A stretch of 64,000 bases of DNA from Pascua guehoae. Lineage: Eukaryota > Basidiomycota > Tremellomycetes > Trichosporonales > Trichosporonaceae. This document shows, in pieces, positions 1-11,423 of the stretch. Where the stretch lies: the NCBI GenBank assembly GCA_001600415.1, contig BCJX01000017.1:282514-346513 (forward strand). Reading direction: 5' to 3'. A program made the translations under genes and the position numbers. The stretch's first letter is position 1; every line of letters begins with the position of its first letter. The notes under the pieces were generated by a model. It did no database searches. It was given only the letters and a program-made list of their open reading frames with translations, and was not told the origin of the DNA.

Positions 1-2877
1 GCAAAGTCAATCGCAAGGCGCACGTCACCCAGGCGCTCAATAATGAGATGGAGCGCCTTGAGATTGTCGCCCATGCGGCCAAGCAGGAATACAGTCTCGT
101 GCACATAGTCGTGCTTCTCGCAGATCTGCAGCGCACGCTCGAGGTCGTAAAAGTTGCTCGCACGCAAGAACGGCATCAGCCGTGGGTGGTCGTACGTCGC
201 GTACAGCTCGACCTGAGGGTTAGAATGTCCCGGCGTCCACAACCCACCATGCGGTCGCTATACTGCTGGCACGACTGCGAGTCCTTGTCGAACAACGCGT
301 CAAGGTACATGTACAGGAACTGCGGCTTCTCCTCGAGCTGCTGCACAACCTTGTCCACCTGGGGTCAGCAGCGCTTACGTCCATCACGTACGGGAATAGA
401 CAGGACGTGGTCAACCAAAAGCTGAATGGCCGCGCCGTGCTTGCCCTCCTTGGCCGCGTCGGGATCGCTCTTTATGCGCTCCTGGTCAAACTCGACCAGC
501 AGACGGGCTTGGTCCTGCACCGCATCAAACAGGTTGTACTCTCGGATGAGGTCAAAGACGTGCGGTTTCCGCAGACGGAGATAGAATGGCAACGCGCGCG
601 CAGGGTGGCCGCGGCCAATGTGCAACTCGGCCATGGCCTCGAGCAGAATGGGGTCATTCTTCGTGGCGTCAAGCTCGCTCAGCACTGCGGATACCACAGA
701 CTCGCTGTCGTAAATCTCCGCAGGCCACGACTTGATCATCCGCAGTAGGGCCTAATGTCAGCGTCGTCGGCTCACAATACGCACGGCTTTGTCGTTGACA
801 AGCAGGTTGCCCAGGATCATCTCGTATACGCTGCGGCCGAGCCGTGGTTTCTGGACAGGGATGACAGGGAGAATAGCCTGTTGTGTGAGTTGCTGCAATA
901 CCCAGCTGAAGCCAACTCACTGGTAGCTGGTGGTGCTGAACAAACATGTACACCCATTTCTCCCAGCTTGTGGCCTGTGTGCCGAGGACCTTGGGCGCGA
1001 GCGACGCTGCCTGTTCAAAGTTGCCTGTGTGGGTTAGACCATAACGCGGAGACAGGACCCACCCTGGTTAACGAGATGTTGCATGTACTTGAGTCCAATG
1101 GCCTGCACGTCGAATGCTCCACCGTGCTTCTCTCGCAATGCTTCTCCCGCCGCAAGAGCCTCCTCATAGCGCTCACGCTCCACGAGCCAGTCGATATGGT
1201 CGGCCTCGTCGCGGGGTCGAACGACCACCACGTCTGATGGGGTGAGGACGAGGAAGACATCGACATCGTCCTGTCTGCGCGACCGGATGAGGCTGTAGTC
1301 GTTACAGCTATACCGCTCAAAGGATGCGACGGCGAGCTCGTCTGCAGCAATCTCATCTCCCTTGTCGATGATTCGGAGCTCGGGGCGGTTCGCGGCTTTA
1401 CGACGCTGTTCGGCGCGGTCCTCCGTCGCCTCGTTCTCGTACGTGTCTGGCGGGATGTACGCGAGCACAACATACCCCGAAGTATGATAGGGTGCTAAAC
1501 CGGCGACCATGCAGTCCACCTCCCAAATTGACAAGACCTCGATAGCGAGTGGCGGCGATCCCTGGGTCCGTGGACGATTGCGCACACGCACAATCTTGAC
1601 GTGATCTGCCCATCCGATCACCAGAGTTCGGTCATCCTTCCACAAGAGTGTGCACTTGAACAGCTCTGCGCGCGGCGCGTTCGCCCCGCGGTCAACGAAG
1701 CCGATTCGCTGGCCCGACACGCGGTCGTAGATCTTGACGCCGAGGTCGTTGGCCCACGCGATGAGCTCACCGCGCCATTCAATATTCCAGATCGGACCCT
1801 CGCCAGAGCTGAGCACAGTCTCGCGGTATCCCAGCCATCCCTTCTCCTGCAGCACCAGGTTGCCGAGCTTGCCGCCGCAGACAAACGCGCGCGTGGTCTT
1901 CTTGGCAAACCCGGGTTCGAGGGCGATGGCGTTCATCGGTCGCTTGTAGTCGAACGCGTACGACTCGGTGCTAGTTAGCGAGTGGATAACCACACGCCCT
2001 TGGCGTTAGCTCTAGACGTGACCGTCACGTACCCTCGACGCTCGCGGTGGCCACAAAGTCATTCTCCTCATCAAGCCGGAGTTGGGTGATGTTGGCCGCA
2101 TGTGGGCGGAACGAGTTGACCTTTGCACCTTCGTAGCTAAGGACGTGCACCATGCCCATCTGCGTCCCAATGGCCTACAGTCAGCAGCGAACACAAGAAG
2201 ACACTCACGATGACTCGCGGCGACACATCAATGGCCGTGGCACTGTCCTTTCCGAGAATCTCTGGTATTCGGTTCTTCATGCGAGTGTACTTGAGTACGC
2301 TAAGGGGTAAGCTGAAAAGCTCGTCGTAACACGCGACTCACGGTTCCTCGTCTTCCTCGTCGTAGTCTGTTTCTTCCGCAGTCTCGTCCTCGCTGGCCTC
2401 AACCTCCTCCTTTACAGAAGCAGTGGTTGTGCTGCCATTCACCTTCCTCGACGATGCTTTCGCCTCTCTTACTGCCCTCTCGACAACACTGCCTCCGTCC
2501 CCACCGTCCCCGCCTTGACCTTCGCCGTCGTCCCCGCCCTCGACTTTCTCGGCGTTGTCGCTCTCGTCGTCGTCTTCCTCCTCTTCATCATCGTCCTCGT
2601 CCTCTTCCTCCTCCTCTTCCCCGTCCTCCTCATCTCCTTCTTCATCTACCGAATCGTCCTCGTCCCCATCCTCGGCATTCGCCTTGGCCACAGCTCCGTC
2701 CGCGGCTTCTTCCCGTGCCTTGCCCTTGCTCGGCAACCGCGATTCGACGCTCCGTTCACTGGCTGGACGCGACGAGTGTGCCGATCGAGCAGAAGGCGAG
2801 CGCGATGGGCCGACTTCAGGGCGTTTGTCGTGTCTGTCGCCTTTGGCCGCGTCTGATGATTCTGCGTCTGGGGGCAT
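1..2877 (-). CDS. VPS41: Vps41, HOPS complex subunit (3' end outside window)
   Basis: Vps41 is a HOPS tethering subunit acting in late endosome and AP-3 vesicle fusion with the vacuole. The start at 2877 opens an N-terminal tail with a long Asp/Glu run (about residues 60-110), followed by the WD40-like domain (segments such as NRIPEILGKDSATAMDVSP, then AIGTQMGMVHVLSYEG, then GGKLGNLVLQEKGWLGYRE). Downstream lies the helical clathrin-heavy-chain-repeat region (AMAELHIGRGHPARALPFYL). Several short introns interrupt it. The reading frame runs off the left edge, so the C-terminal RING region expected in Vps41 is not visible. The acidic N-terminal extension is longer than I expect for the yeast protein. 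It is divergently paired with the Nudix gene, sharing about 285 bases of promoter. Identification rests on the order and content of the WD40 and CHCR segments. Confidence 0.88.
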
Positions 2878-3162
2878 TGTTGTTGGCCTCGACGCAATGA
2901 GATGGGTAAAGGTGGGGAAACGTCGGACCGCCGTCCGAATGGGTAGAAGGTCGTCATGCCAACACCGTCATAGGGAAGTGGCGGTCGCGGGAGCAAATGG
3001 GAATGTGGAGACCCCGCAGTCGCGAGGAAGGCGGAGGGCGGAGGACGGAATGCCGATATGGACGAGGGAGGGTATCTTAGCGTCCACCACGACTGATTTC
3101 TAACTACTACTGTCCTACTCCCCACTCGACGTCTCGTCAGTCCTCAATAACCCCTGCCCATC

Positions 3163-4598
3163 ATGTCCGCCGCGCCCTCGGATCAGGCTCAGCCCCCCTC
3201 GCTTCTCCCCTTTGTCCTCACAGCGGACAGCTTCCCCGCCCACCCCACGCACCCTTACCCCACCCACCACCCGGTCACCAACGAGCAGTATGTGCCGTTC
3301 CACCTAGCGCCGGCGGACCACGCGCTGGACCTTCCGCCCGTGGGGCTTCTTCGTCCCGAGACGCTTCTTGCACTGCTGGAGGAAGACGGGCCCGAGTGCC
3401 CATGGGACTTTGTCCGGCACGGCGGTAGTAACGGCGACATTGTTTGTGTCGCGTTCTCTCCCGCCGTGCTGGCCAAGGGACGTGAGGCCATGGATGCGGC
3501 CATGGCCGCGTCTGCGCGGAAATGGAAAGATGCGGGCAGGTTTACGCCTGCGCTGGCCGGTAAGTCTGATCGTGTCCAATGTACTCTGAATTGATTGTTT
3601 GAATCTGGCATTGGGGTGATCCGAGGAAGGCACAACTGAGCAAGACCTGGGTGTTTCTTCCCCCGACATTGTTGATGCCATACTGACAACAAAGGCTGGC
3701 GTGACGAACTGTACATGATCTACGGCTCTCCCAGGTCTGCGGCCCTCACCCACGCCCCACGCACGCCCTTTGGAAATGCGGCATTTACTTGCGAGCGCGC
3801 AGCATGCGCCGTCTGGGGTTTCCCCACGTTTGGCGTCCACATGACTGGTGAGCTGTCTGTTGCGGGGGTTAAGCTAACAACAGCGTACGAGGGTGACGGA
3901 CCAGACATGAAGATCTGGGTGCCGCGCCGTAGCCCTACCAAGGCGACGTGGCCGAGCATGCTCGACAACGTGAGCTGAGCCGACCAGACGCGGTAGCTGA
4001 CACCAGACTGTGGCTGGTGGCATTTCGGCCGGCATGAACCCTATCGAGACCATGGTCAAGGAATGCGACGAGGAGGCATCCCTTCCAGAGAGCCTTGTGC
4101 GGTCGCGCCTTAGGTGGGTTCAAGCTGGTCGAATTTGGCTCTAACCCAGCAGGAACGTCGGCGCGGCGACATACTTTTACATTACCGATGCGGGATTCTT
4201 GCAGCCTGGTGGGTACAGTTGTGGGGAGTAAGCTGGTAGCATAACTGACCCGCAGAGATCGAGTGAGCCTCGATGCCCTACCCAACTGACGACAGATACC
4301 TCTACGACCTCCAGCTCCCGCCACGCGACTCGCCAGAATACGTCCTTCCTCGCCCACACGACGACGAAGTCGAGTCCTTTGCGGTGAGTTACGCTGTCTA
4401 GAGAAGTCTAACTCGCAGCTCTTTACCGTGCCCGAGGTTGTTGCTGCGTTGCAGGGTGGCGAGTTCAAGCCCAACTGCGGCCTGATTGTCGTCGACTTCC
4501 TCGTCCGGCATGGCCTTGTGACACCAGAGAACGAGCCAAACTACCTACAGCTCCAGTGGCACATGCGGCGTCGTCTCGGCGTCGCTGTACCTGCATAG
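3163..4598 (+). CDS. Nudix hydrolase of the DUF4743 / thiamine-pyrophosphokinase-related type
   Basis: This is a multi-exon gene: exon 1 3163-3559, exon 2 3696-3847, exon 3 3884-3969, exon 4 from 4007, then short exons to the stop at 4598. The N-terminal half is the DUF4743-like region that precedes the Nudix fold in proteins such as yeast YJR142W. The Nudix box is visible across the start of exon 4 as GGISAGMNPIETMVKECDEE, with the Gly, Glu and E-x-x-E-E positions in place; the usual Arg of REUXEE is Lys here. Family members hydrolyse nucleoside-diphosphate-linked compounds, and the related yeast enzyme acts on damaged thiamine diphosphate forms. The substrate here is inferred only. Nearly every acceptor is preceded by CTAAC or CTGAC 6-7 bases upstream. 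Confidence 0.8.
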
Positions 4599-4812
4599 GC
4601 GGGGGCGTAGGAGCCGAATCAGTAACTGTAGAGGGTATACATGCAGGGTACAAATGGTCTCGGTTCTTGTCTCTCCTGGCTGCAATGGGTGTGATTACGA
4701 CCACACGCGTGTCGTGCGGTCATGCGGATTTTCGAGTGTGGTTTATGTGCGCAGATGCTCGACATTTGATGCTCGGATACGGGGCTGGGCCGGGTCTGGG
4801 CGAGCTGGCGAT

Positions 4813-5529
4813 TTACTTTGCCTTTGCGCCGCCCTGTTGCGCCTCCTGGAGCTTCATCTGGAGCACCTGGACGACCGACTGGACGTTTTCCTGCTTGCGC
4901 TCAATGGTCTGCTGGAGCGTGTCGAGGTTCTTTTGCACAAACTCGGCCTTGCCCGTGTAGTGCTTTGACGCCTCGGCGCGGGTCTGGCGTGTGTGAGTGT
5001 GTGTGTGGGCCGGCGGCGAGGTGTGCGCTGTGTGCACAGTGTGCAGGACGCTCTGGGCTGTCGGGCGCCCCAACACTCCCCATCGCGAGCTCACCTTTTT
5101 GACATAGTAGCCCGTGCCCACATCGACGACGACATGGTCCGTGTCCCCGAGCTTGCCGGGGACGTACAGCGACGACGTGAGGGGGACGAGCACCTCCTTG
5201 TCTGCAGCGGCGTCAGCGACGTGTCCGAGGACGCAAGAGGTGGGGCAAACGCACCCCGGACCGCGGGCGTGAGCTGGTCAATGTCGTTGACACATGCGCG
5301 GAACTTTGTCTGCGCCTGCTTGAGCTGCGCAAACGAGTTTGTCAGGTGGTCGAGCTCCTGTGCGTGTGTCAGTCGTCTGTGGTAGTATGCCAGTGTACGC
5401 CTCGTGCGACACGAGATGCAAGTGTGTGTGCGCGCGCGAAACGCGCATACCCACCTCGTCGAGCTGCTTCTTGACCTCCTGGAGCTGGTTTGGGTCCAGG
5501 TCGGTGAGGGTGATTTGCTGCTCGGCCAT
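4813..5529 (-). CDS. GIM5: Prefoldin subunit 5 (Gim5-like)
   Basis: This alpha-class prefoldin subunit belongs to the hexameric cytosolic chaperone that delivers actin and tubulin to the CCT ring. The start at 5529 gives MAEQQITLTDLDPNQLQEVK, then the first coiled-coil helix, a strand segment (VLVPLTSSLYVPGKL) typical of prefoldin alpha subunits, the DHVVVDVGTGYYVKK strand, and a second long helix ending in QGGAKAK. It has four exons with short introns. Its stop is 215 bases from that of the convergent Nudix gene. CCT6, a client-accepting partner of prefoldin, is also in the window at about 29-31 kb, but the genes are unlinked. Confidence 0.9.
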
Positions 5530-6287
5530 GGTTTACAAGCGGTGACAATGACGGATGGTGACGGTCGACATGGACCGAGATGGGAGCGCGTGGAATCGTA
5601 CATGTTATCAATGGCAGGCCCATCAGCCTGCAGCCTGGGCATACCGGGCAGCTGGTATCACTCACGTGGCACACAAATGACGTGGGATATACAAGGCCGG
5701 TGAGCTTGTGAACTCATTGCGACCGTGGGAAGTTTCCCGAGGTGACAAACCCATCCGGGCCCGTCGGTGGTATTTCGGGAACTTGGCATCGGACAGAAGA
5801 GAAGTGCCCATTTTTGCACGCAATGACGGAATCGGCGCGACGGCGGAAGTGGTCGCGCGCCAGTGAAACAAGTCGAGATGGGAACTCGGTGGGGCTGGCG
5901 GGCTGGCGGGCTGGCGGGGCTGGCAGCTGGCAGAGCTGTGGCTTGTCTGGCTTGCATGGCTTGTGTGGGTTTGCCCACCGCCAAGCTGCATGCTAGCTGC
6001 AGAATTACTGGGCATACGTAGAGGCATGGAGGCAGGCAAGTGTACAAGTGTACCATGGTCGAGTCGATCGACCGCCATCGGGCCGTGCAGACGACAGTAG
6101 CCGATCCTCACTTGCTTATCCAGAACAGATTGTGGCAATCTGCACTGTTTTTTTTTTCATCTTGACATTCCATCAACTGTCGTTTACTGATCCCCCCTCC
6201 TCTCCTTGAACTCTCCCCTCCCTCCCACCTCTCCTCCCCTCTCTCCTCTCCCCTCCCTATCTTCTCCCCTCCGCCCTCTCCTCGACC
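5530..6287. other. Divergent intergenic region, prefoldin / DUF1275
   Basis: No supported gene. It contains a short GGCGGGCT-type tandem repeat near 5886-5935 and a nearly pure pyrimidine tract (about 6190-6286) directly before the DUF1275 start codon. The tract is probably part of that gene's promoter or 5' leader. Confidence 0.6.
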
Positions 6288-8568
6288 ATGCCGACCTCGT
6301 CCCAAACGACGGTCAAGGGCGAGCCCGATCTCGAGGCCAACAAGGCCGCCTCGCCCCGCACCTTCACGACCTACTTGCAGAGCCTGGTCGACTCGAAGAA
6401 ATGCAACCTCATCTCCATCTACGCATGTTTCCTCACGGGCTACACGAGCGCCGTGTCCTTTTCGGTACGTCGAGGCAGAGTGTGGTGGTGGTGGTCGTGA
6501 TGGCGGTGGTGATGGCGATTATTGACTCATGTGCAGGAATGCTATATTTGGTGAGTTTGATTGGACGGCCAAATCACGCCACCATTCGCCACCAGCTGCC
6601 GCCCTACGACCACGATTGTGCTGCAACCGATAACGAGGCACTACTGCACACACGAGTACTGTAGCCACCGTGTATGGAAAGCAGCAACCGGCTATGCGCA
6701 CCACCGAAAGCCTACCGGTAGCCTGCCAGAAAGCCTGCCACCGAAAGCGTGCCACCCAGAGCATGCCACCGATAGCCTGCCACCGAAAGCCCGCCAGAAA
6801 GCCTGCCAGAAAGTCTGCCAGAAAGCCCGCTAGAAAGCCTGCCAGAAAGCCCGCTAGAAAGCCTGCCAGATGCCTGCCAGAAGCCCGCCACCAAGCCTGC
6901 CAGATGCCTGCCACTAAGCCAGCCACCAAAGCCCGCCAGAAAGCCCACCCCCCACTAACCCCCCAGGTGCGGCTTCCAGACCGGCAACCTCGCCCAGCTG
7001 GGCATTGCGATCGCGCGCAACTTTGACGTCGCCGGCCACCGGACGTACCACTTTGAAAAGCCCGACCAGCAGGCGTTTTGCTCGCTCCTGTGCTTTTTGA
7101 TCGGCACGTCGCTGGGGCGGCTCGGGGACATGGTCGGCGCCAAGCGGCGCACGTGGCTTGTGGCGTCGAGCTTTTTGCAGGTCCTCATGGCCATGGCGGG
7201 GGCGCTGGCTGCGCATTATTCGGGAGAGGCGACTTATGCTGTGTGAGTGGGCTTGGGGNNGGGGGGGGGGGGGGGGGGGGGGGGGNGNGTAGGGGGTGTA
7301 GTGGTGCAAGTGGTGGTGGTAGAGAGGGTGTGTGTGTGAGCGTGTCAGAGNGNNCCGAGGAGAGGGCTAGGGGTGGTCAAGACGGCCGAGATGGGGACGA
7401 GGTTGGGAATATTCCTCGCTCGTCTTTCTGTTTATTGTCTGTTGGGGTATGGTCACCAATTGGACTGAGGAGACGAACAAGAGGGGCGACAAGAGGATGC
7501 CTCATACACTCCTATGCTCCTCGCTTGAGCTCCTCGCTTGAGCTCCTCGCTTGATTTCACAAGAGCTCGGCGTGGAGAGGGCCGCAAGACGGCTTACGTT
7601 TGTCTTTGTCTCGTGCCCTTGTGTGGTGTCCTTGTCTCGTGTCCTTGTCCTCGTGTCCTTGTCCTCGTCCTTGTCCCCGTCCTTAACCTCGGCGTCTCCA
7701 CCTGGCCTTCAAGGCCATTCACGGGCAAGAAAGAGGGCGACAAGATGCAGGACCCAGTTCCTACGCGTCCACGTCCTCTTCCCTCGTTCCACTGAACGCA
7801 CGACGTTGCCTCACAAATGATCCACGACGACTCTTCTCCGCCTGTGACACTTCCGCCCATCCCCTCTCGACACGAAGACTAACACGCAGGAGCCGCGCCG
7901 AGCCATCATGGCAGACGCCGCTGGGCATGGTCGCGCTGGGCTTTATCTCTGCCTCGCTGGGTCTCCAGGGTATCATTGGAAAGGTGCGTGGTGGCTGGAG
8001 TGAATGAGAGCGTGTTGGCGATGACGGCGGGGTGGGGCTGGCTGGGGCTGAGATGTGGAAAGTGCCTCAACGCCTGGTGGCCGCGAGCATGCCGACGGCT
8101 CGGTCCCAACACCTGCGTGTCGACGTCCCGATTCCGGGTTCTGCTCCCCCCCCCCCTTCCGCACTTGGCCCCCCCCCCCATATTGAATGCTTCCCCCCCC
8201 CCTCCCCCCACCCCTCCCCCCNNNNNNNNNNNNNNNNNNNNNNNNNNNNNNNNNNNNNNNNNNNNNNNNNNNNNNNNNNCCCCCCAGAACCCGACTAACG
8301 CCAGCGCATCGGCTCACCAATGAACACGACCATTGTCCTCACAACCACCTGGGTCGAGATCACAAACGACCCCCTCCTCTTCGCCCTCAAGGGCGTGCCC
8401 TCGCGCGACATCCGCGTCGGCGGCGTCCTTGCTCTCCTGTTTGGCGCCTTTGTCTCGCGCGCCATCATGGGCCGCATCGAGACGGCCGGCGCGCTGGGCG
8501 TGCTCTGCGGCTTCCGCCTGATCCAGGTCGTGTGGTGGCTCGTGACGCCGGGTGTGCCGGACAACTAA
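6288..8568 (+). CDS. DUF1275 (YoaK-like) integral membrane protein
   Basis: Exons fit together as 6288-6464, 6537-6550, 6967-7242, 7890-7983 and 8305-8568, giving 274 residues with all phases consistent. The second exon is only 14 bases. The join of exons 2 and 3 restores the family signature WCGFQTGNLAQLGIAIA. Hydrophobic segments follow (SFLQVLMAMAGALAAHY; LGMVALGFISASLGLQG; VGGVLALLFGAFVSRAIM; LGVLCGFRLIQVVWWLV), fitting the multi-span DUF1275 fold. The biochemical function of the family is not established. DUF1275 is common in bacteria and patchy in fungi. Introns 2-4 are unusually long and hold a minisatellite, a poly-G tract and a poly-C tract with assembly gaps. Confidence 0.8.
6551..6966 (+). 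repeat. Intronic minisatellite in the DUF1275 gene
   Basis: Intron 2 contains, from about 6715 to 6945, a degenerate tandem array built from units like AGCCTGCCAGAA and AGCCTGCCACCGA. Copies differ by a few bases and by unit length. The array lies wholly between a clear GTGAGT donor (6551) and a CCCCAG acceptor (6966). Confidence 0.85.
7259..7354. other. Poly-G tract with ambiguous bases (intron 3 of DUF1275 gene)
   Basis: A homopolymeric G run (7261-7285) is flanked by scattered N positions (7259-7260, 7286, 7288, 7351, 7353-7354). This is an assembly weak point inside an intron. Confidence 0.9.
8150..8285. other. Poly-C tract and 58-base N gap (intron 4 of DUF1275 gene)
   Basis: C-rich homopolymer runs lead into N bases at 8222-8279 and resume after the gap. 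True length is unknown. The gap lies within the intron ending at the GACTAACGCCAG acceptor at 8304, so the coding sequence is unaffected. Confidence 0.9.
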
Positions 8569-8817
8569 CCCCGGCGTGTGGTGGTGACGTGTGTTTGTGG
8601 TCGGTCGTGGACGGCACACCGGGGCGAGTGGACAGCGGACGTCGGACTGCCGACACTGGACACGGGTCCTACCGTGAGATTCATAGACGTGCTCTGATAG
8701 ATGGGATTGTGACGCTCTTTACCTTGGCTGGCAGCCATCTACATGCCACACCTACTTATTCTGCCAGTCGCCATGTCCACTGATCCGTGCCCTAGCCGTT
8801 CAGAGGTGGCCAAGCAA

Positions 8818-9055
8818 TTCTGCACTGAACATGACCAGACTGTGCTGAGCACAGTCTTGCTCTACCCAATTGTGCACTGAACATGACCAGCGTGCGGCAC
8901 AGTCGCGCTCTACTGCGTCGCCTCGGGTTCGACTCCAACCTGGACGTGGGCGAGCTCGCCACCAGCTCTTCGGTAGGTGCCCGGGCAACCTCCCAAGGCT
9001 GGTCGTCGGTTGACAACACTGTAAACACTCTAACTGTACCCTGTGACATGCACCC
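8818..9055. repeat. Dispersed repeat, copy 1
   Basis: This block is about 80% identical by eye to 9358-9548. Shared landmarks are AACCTSGACGTGGGCGAGCT, TTCGGTAG, GTCGACAACAC-GTAAACACT and CTGTGACATG-CACC. Within copy 1 the phrase TGCACTGAACATGACCAG itself occurs twice. Confidence 0.75.
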
Positions 9056-9128
9056 TGTCACGCACAGCATGCCATGCTGATCTCATCACGACTCGTTGAT
9101 TTGCACTCGCTATGATTATCACCCCCAT

Positions 9129-9187
9129 CATGTGCTCCCTTCATGTGCTCCCTTCATGTGCTCCCTTCATGTGCTCCCTTCATGTGC
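9129..9187. repeat. 13-base tandem repeat
   Basis: Four near-perfect copies of CATGTGCTCCCTT plus a partial copy lie between the two dispersed repeat copies. Confidence 0.9.
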
Positions 9188-9357
9188 ACGTCTCATCACC
9201 ATTCTGTCCATATAGCTCTTGAACTTGAGCTCCCAGCTGCATAGAGGGATCACGACAGCTATCTCTCATTCAACTGCAGTACACGAGCCCGAGTCTTGCA
9301 GACATTGCGCTGTCCGTTTCCTCACACTGGAGCAGTTTGGACGTGGCAAAGGACGCC

Positions 9358-9548
9358 AGTTCTGCACTCTGCACTAGCGTGACCAGCGGCAGAGCACAGT
9401 CTTGCTCTCCTGCGCCGCATCGGATTCCACTCCAACCTCGACGTGGGCGAGCTGGCAACCAGTTCGGTAGAGGCTCGGGCAACCCACGCTCGACGTCGGT
9501 CGACAACACGGTAAACACTGCAACTGAGCCTGTGACATGTGACATGCA
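9358..9548. repeat. Dispersed repeat, copy 2
   Basis: Second copy of the 8818-9055 block, same orientation, offset about 0.5 kb, with several small insertions and deletions relative to copy 1. The indels are not multiples of three, so it is not behaving as coding sequence. Confidence 0.75.
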
Positions 9549-9801
9549 CCAGACGTGTGCGGCCCTGCTGTCTGACAATCAATCAGGCTGCAACTCGGCC
9601 ATGTGACAGCCCCCACCCCCATCCCTTCAAACCCCACCCCAGCGAATTTGATCCACTCGTGCATTCTAGGCCAGCACGGCATACCGTAGAGCAAACCGAC
9701 CGGCCGGGCATTTGGCCCGAGCTGCCTACCGTCCCAACCTGTCGCCCAGAACACACAGCCTGTATCCATCTATACATCTACCCATTTCCATCCAAGATGT
9801 A

Positions 9802-10878
9802 CTAAGGCTCCCACCCCGCCACCATCTCCATGACGCCCACAAACCGCTCCCTCTCCCCCTCCCCCACCTCCCCTCCTCTTCCGAGCGCCAGCCCAACGAC
9901 GACGGGCCGCCGCGCGCCGCCAGCCATCTGGAGGGCCCACCATACCAGCGTCGCAATCTGGGACACGTACAGGTCGTGCAGGGGCGGGTTGGGGGGTGCG
10001 CCCAGGAGGGGCGTGAGTGCGATCGACGCGGGGGGTGGGGGCAGGAATGCGGCGGGGGTTGAGGCGGGCGTGGGGGTTGTGGAGGGGGAGGGGGAGTCGG
10101 GGTCGGATGAGGGGGGCAGGAGGGGGTGGACGGCGGGGAGGGAGGCTTGGGTCTGGCGTTAGCTGGGGTCGGGACTGGGCGTTGTTTCGCACGCGGGGGG
10201 AGAGCATTGTTGTGTAATTGTAATATTTGTGGAGCGCCATGCCCTCGTCCATTCATGTCCTGCACGTCTCGTCCGTGTCCTGCACACCTGGGGCGACGGG
10301 ATGTTGCGACACAGGATGAGACGAGGTAAGGGGACATGCTCTGGGTGACGAGGCCAGCACCAAGCAGGACTGTGCAATATGCCAGCCTGAAGCTACCAGG
10401 CTGAGCGCCGTGAATGCTCGTGGCTACTCGACCACCCGCACGCCATGCAATACCAGCACGCACAGCACGCACGCAAAGAAGCTGCACGCACAGCACGCAC
10501 AACACGCACAGCACGCTCAGCACGCAACACAACACGCGCATTACCCAACACGTAATACCAGCACGGAACGCAACACGCACGCAAAGAAGATGCACGCACA
10601 GCACGCACAGCCCGCAATGTAGCACGCGCAACACGCAACACGCAACACCACAACACTACGCCAACACACCACACCACACCACAGCCCACACTTACCAAAC
10701 ACCCAATCTTGCCATTCTGCGACACGACGACCAACACGCGATCATCAAACGTCTGCACCAAAAGCTCGGTGGGCGTCGCGTCGGGCCCGACAGCGCGGCG
10801 GAGCGTGTACGTCGCGATCGGCGGGCCGAGCGGGGTGGGTGCTGGTGGGTTCGGGTCGGAGGGTTCGAGGAGGGACAT
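9802..10878 (-). CDS. Proteasome assembly chaperone 3-like protein
   Basis: Two exons, 10696-10878 and 9802-10152, join in phase 0 through a GCTAACGCCAG acceptor and give 177 residues. Exon 1 carries LLVQTFDDRVLVVVSQNGKI, matching the strand-strand core of PSMG3/PAC3. Exon 2 carries LLGAPPNPPLHDLYVSQIAT and RRPVVVGLALG, matching the second half of that fold. A Pro-rich insert sits between them. PAC3 helps assemble the 20S proteasome alpha ring, as a heterodimer with PAC4. The intron is long (543 bases) and filled with an ACGCACARC-type repeat. The start was chosen as the first ATG giving an in-frame exon 1 of exactly 61 codons. Confidence 0.72.
10410..10680. repeat. Intronic ACGCA-type repeat in the PSMG3-like gene
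   Basis: A degenerate tandem array of about 9-10-base units such as ACGCACAGC and ACGCACAAC fills much of the single intron. Confidence 0.85.
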
Positions 10879-11423
10879 GGTGGGGTGGTAGGTAAACAGG
10901 TGCGATAGTTGTCGATTGTCGATTGTTGGACAGGTTGCAGGTTCAAGTTGGCAAGTTGGCAGGTCGAAACGTCAAGCGCGTGCGTCATTGGATTTGGTTC
11001 CGCCACCGGGGCATCCTGGCTTGCACCACCCACACCTCGACCATGCAATATTGGCATACCTCTAGGCCACTAGCTCTGCTGCTGCCGTGTTGCTGTGCTG
11101 CTGGCCACAACCACTGCTGCTCCCCACGAGCACTGCACGAGCACTGCTGCACCGCTGTCCGCGGCCATAACCAGTCATGCCAGTCACTAGCCACGACACC
11201 GCTGCCTGTCGCCAACCACTGCCAGACACCCAACTATCCCACCACAACTATCCCACACTACCCCGCCGCCCTCATCGTCACAGTCCGTTCATGTGCGTTC
11301 AATATGAATGAAGACCTATGGCACCGTAGCTACGAACGTGTCCTTTGAGTCTTGTCTATGCGTGTGTGGCGTATTGTATGGTTTGGGGAATGGGAAGGGG
11401 GTGGGATCACGAGCTAATTGTCC
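10879..11423. other. Intergenic spacer
   Basis: Lies between the PSMG3-like start and the Cps1-like stop. It contains short CACGAGCACTGC-type repeats near 11090-11150 and no supported gene. Confidence 0.6.

Larger units (their letters stand above)
8569..9801. other. Spacer between two convergent genes, with duplicated sequence
   Basis: I see no gene with intron/exon support. The spacer holds a diverged duplicated block (see the repeat entries) and a 13-base tandem repeat. Short ORFs here are not conserved between the two repeat copies beyond a small stretch. Confidence 0.6.

Noticed and set aside
6670..7026. 118-codon Lys/Pro/Ala repeat ORF (and its antisense)
   Set aside because: It reads through the AGCCTGCCAGAA minisatellite inside a DUF1275 intron; not a gene.
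8925..8940. Possible tRNA gene at GGTTCGACTCC
   Set aside because: Perfect B box but no acceptor or anticodon stem can be drawn; kept only as part of the repeat finding.
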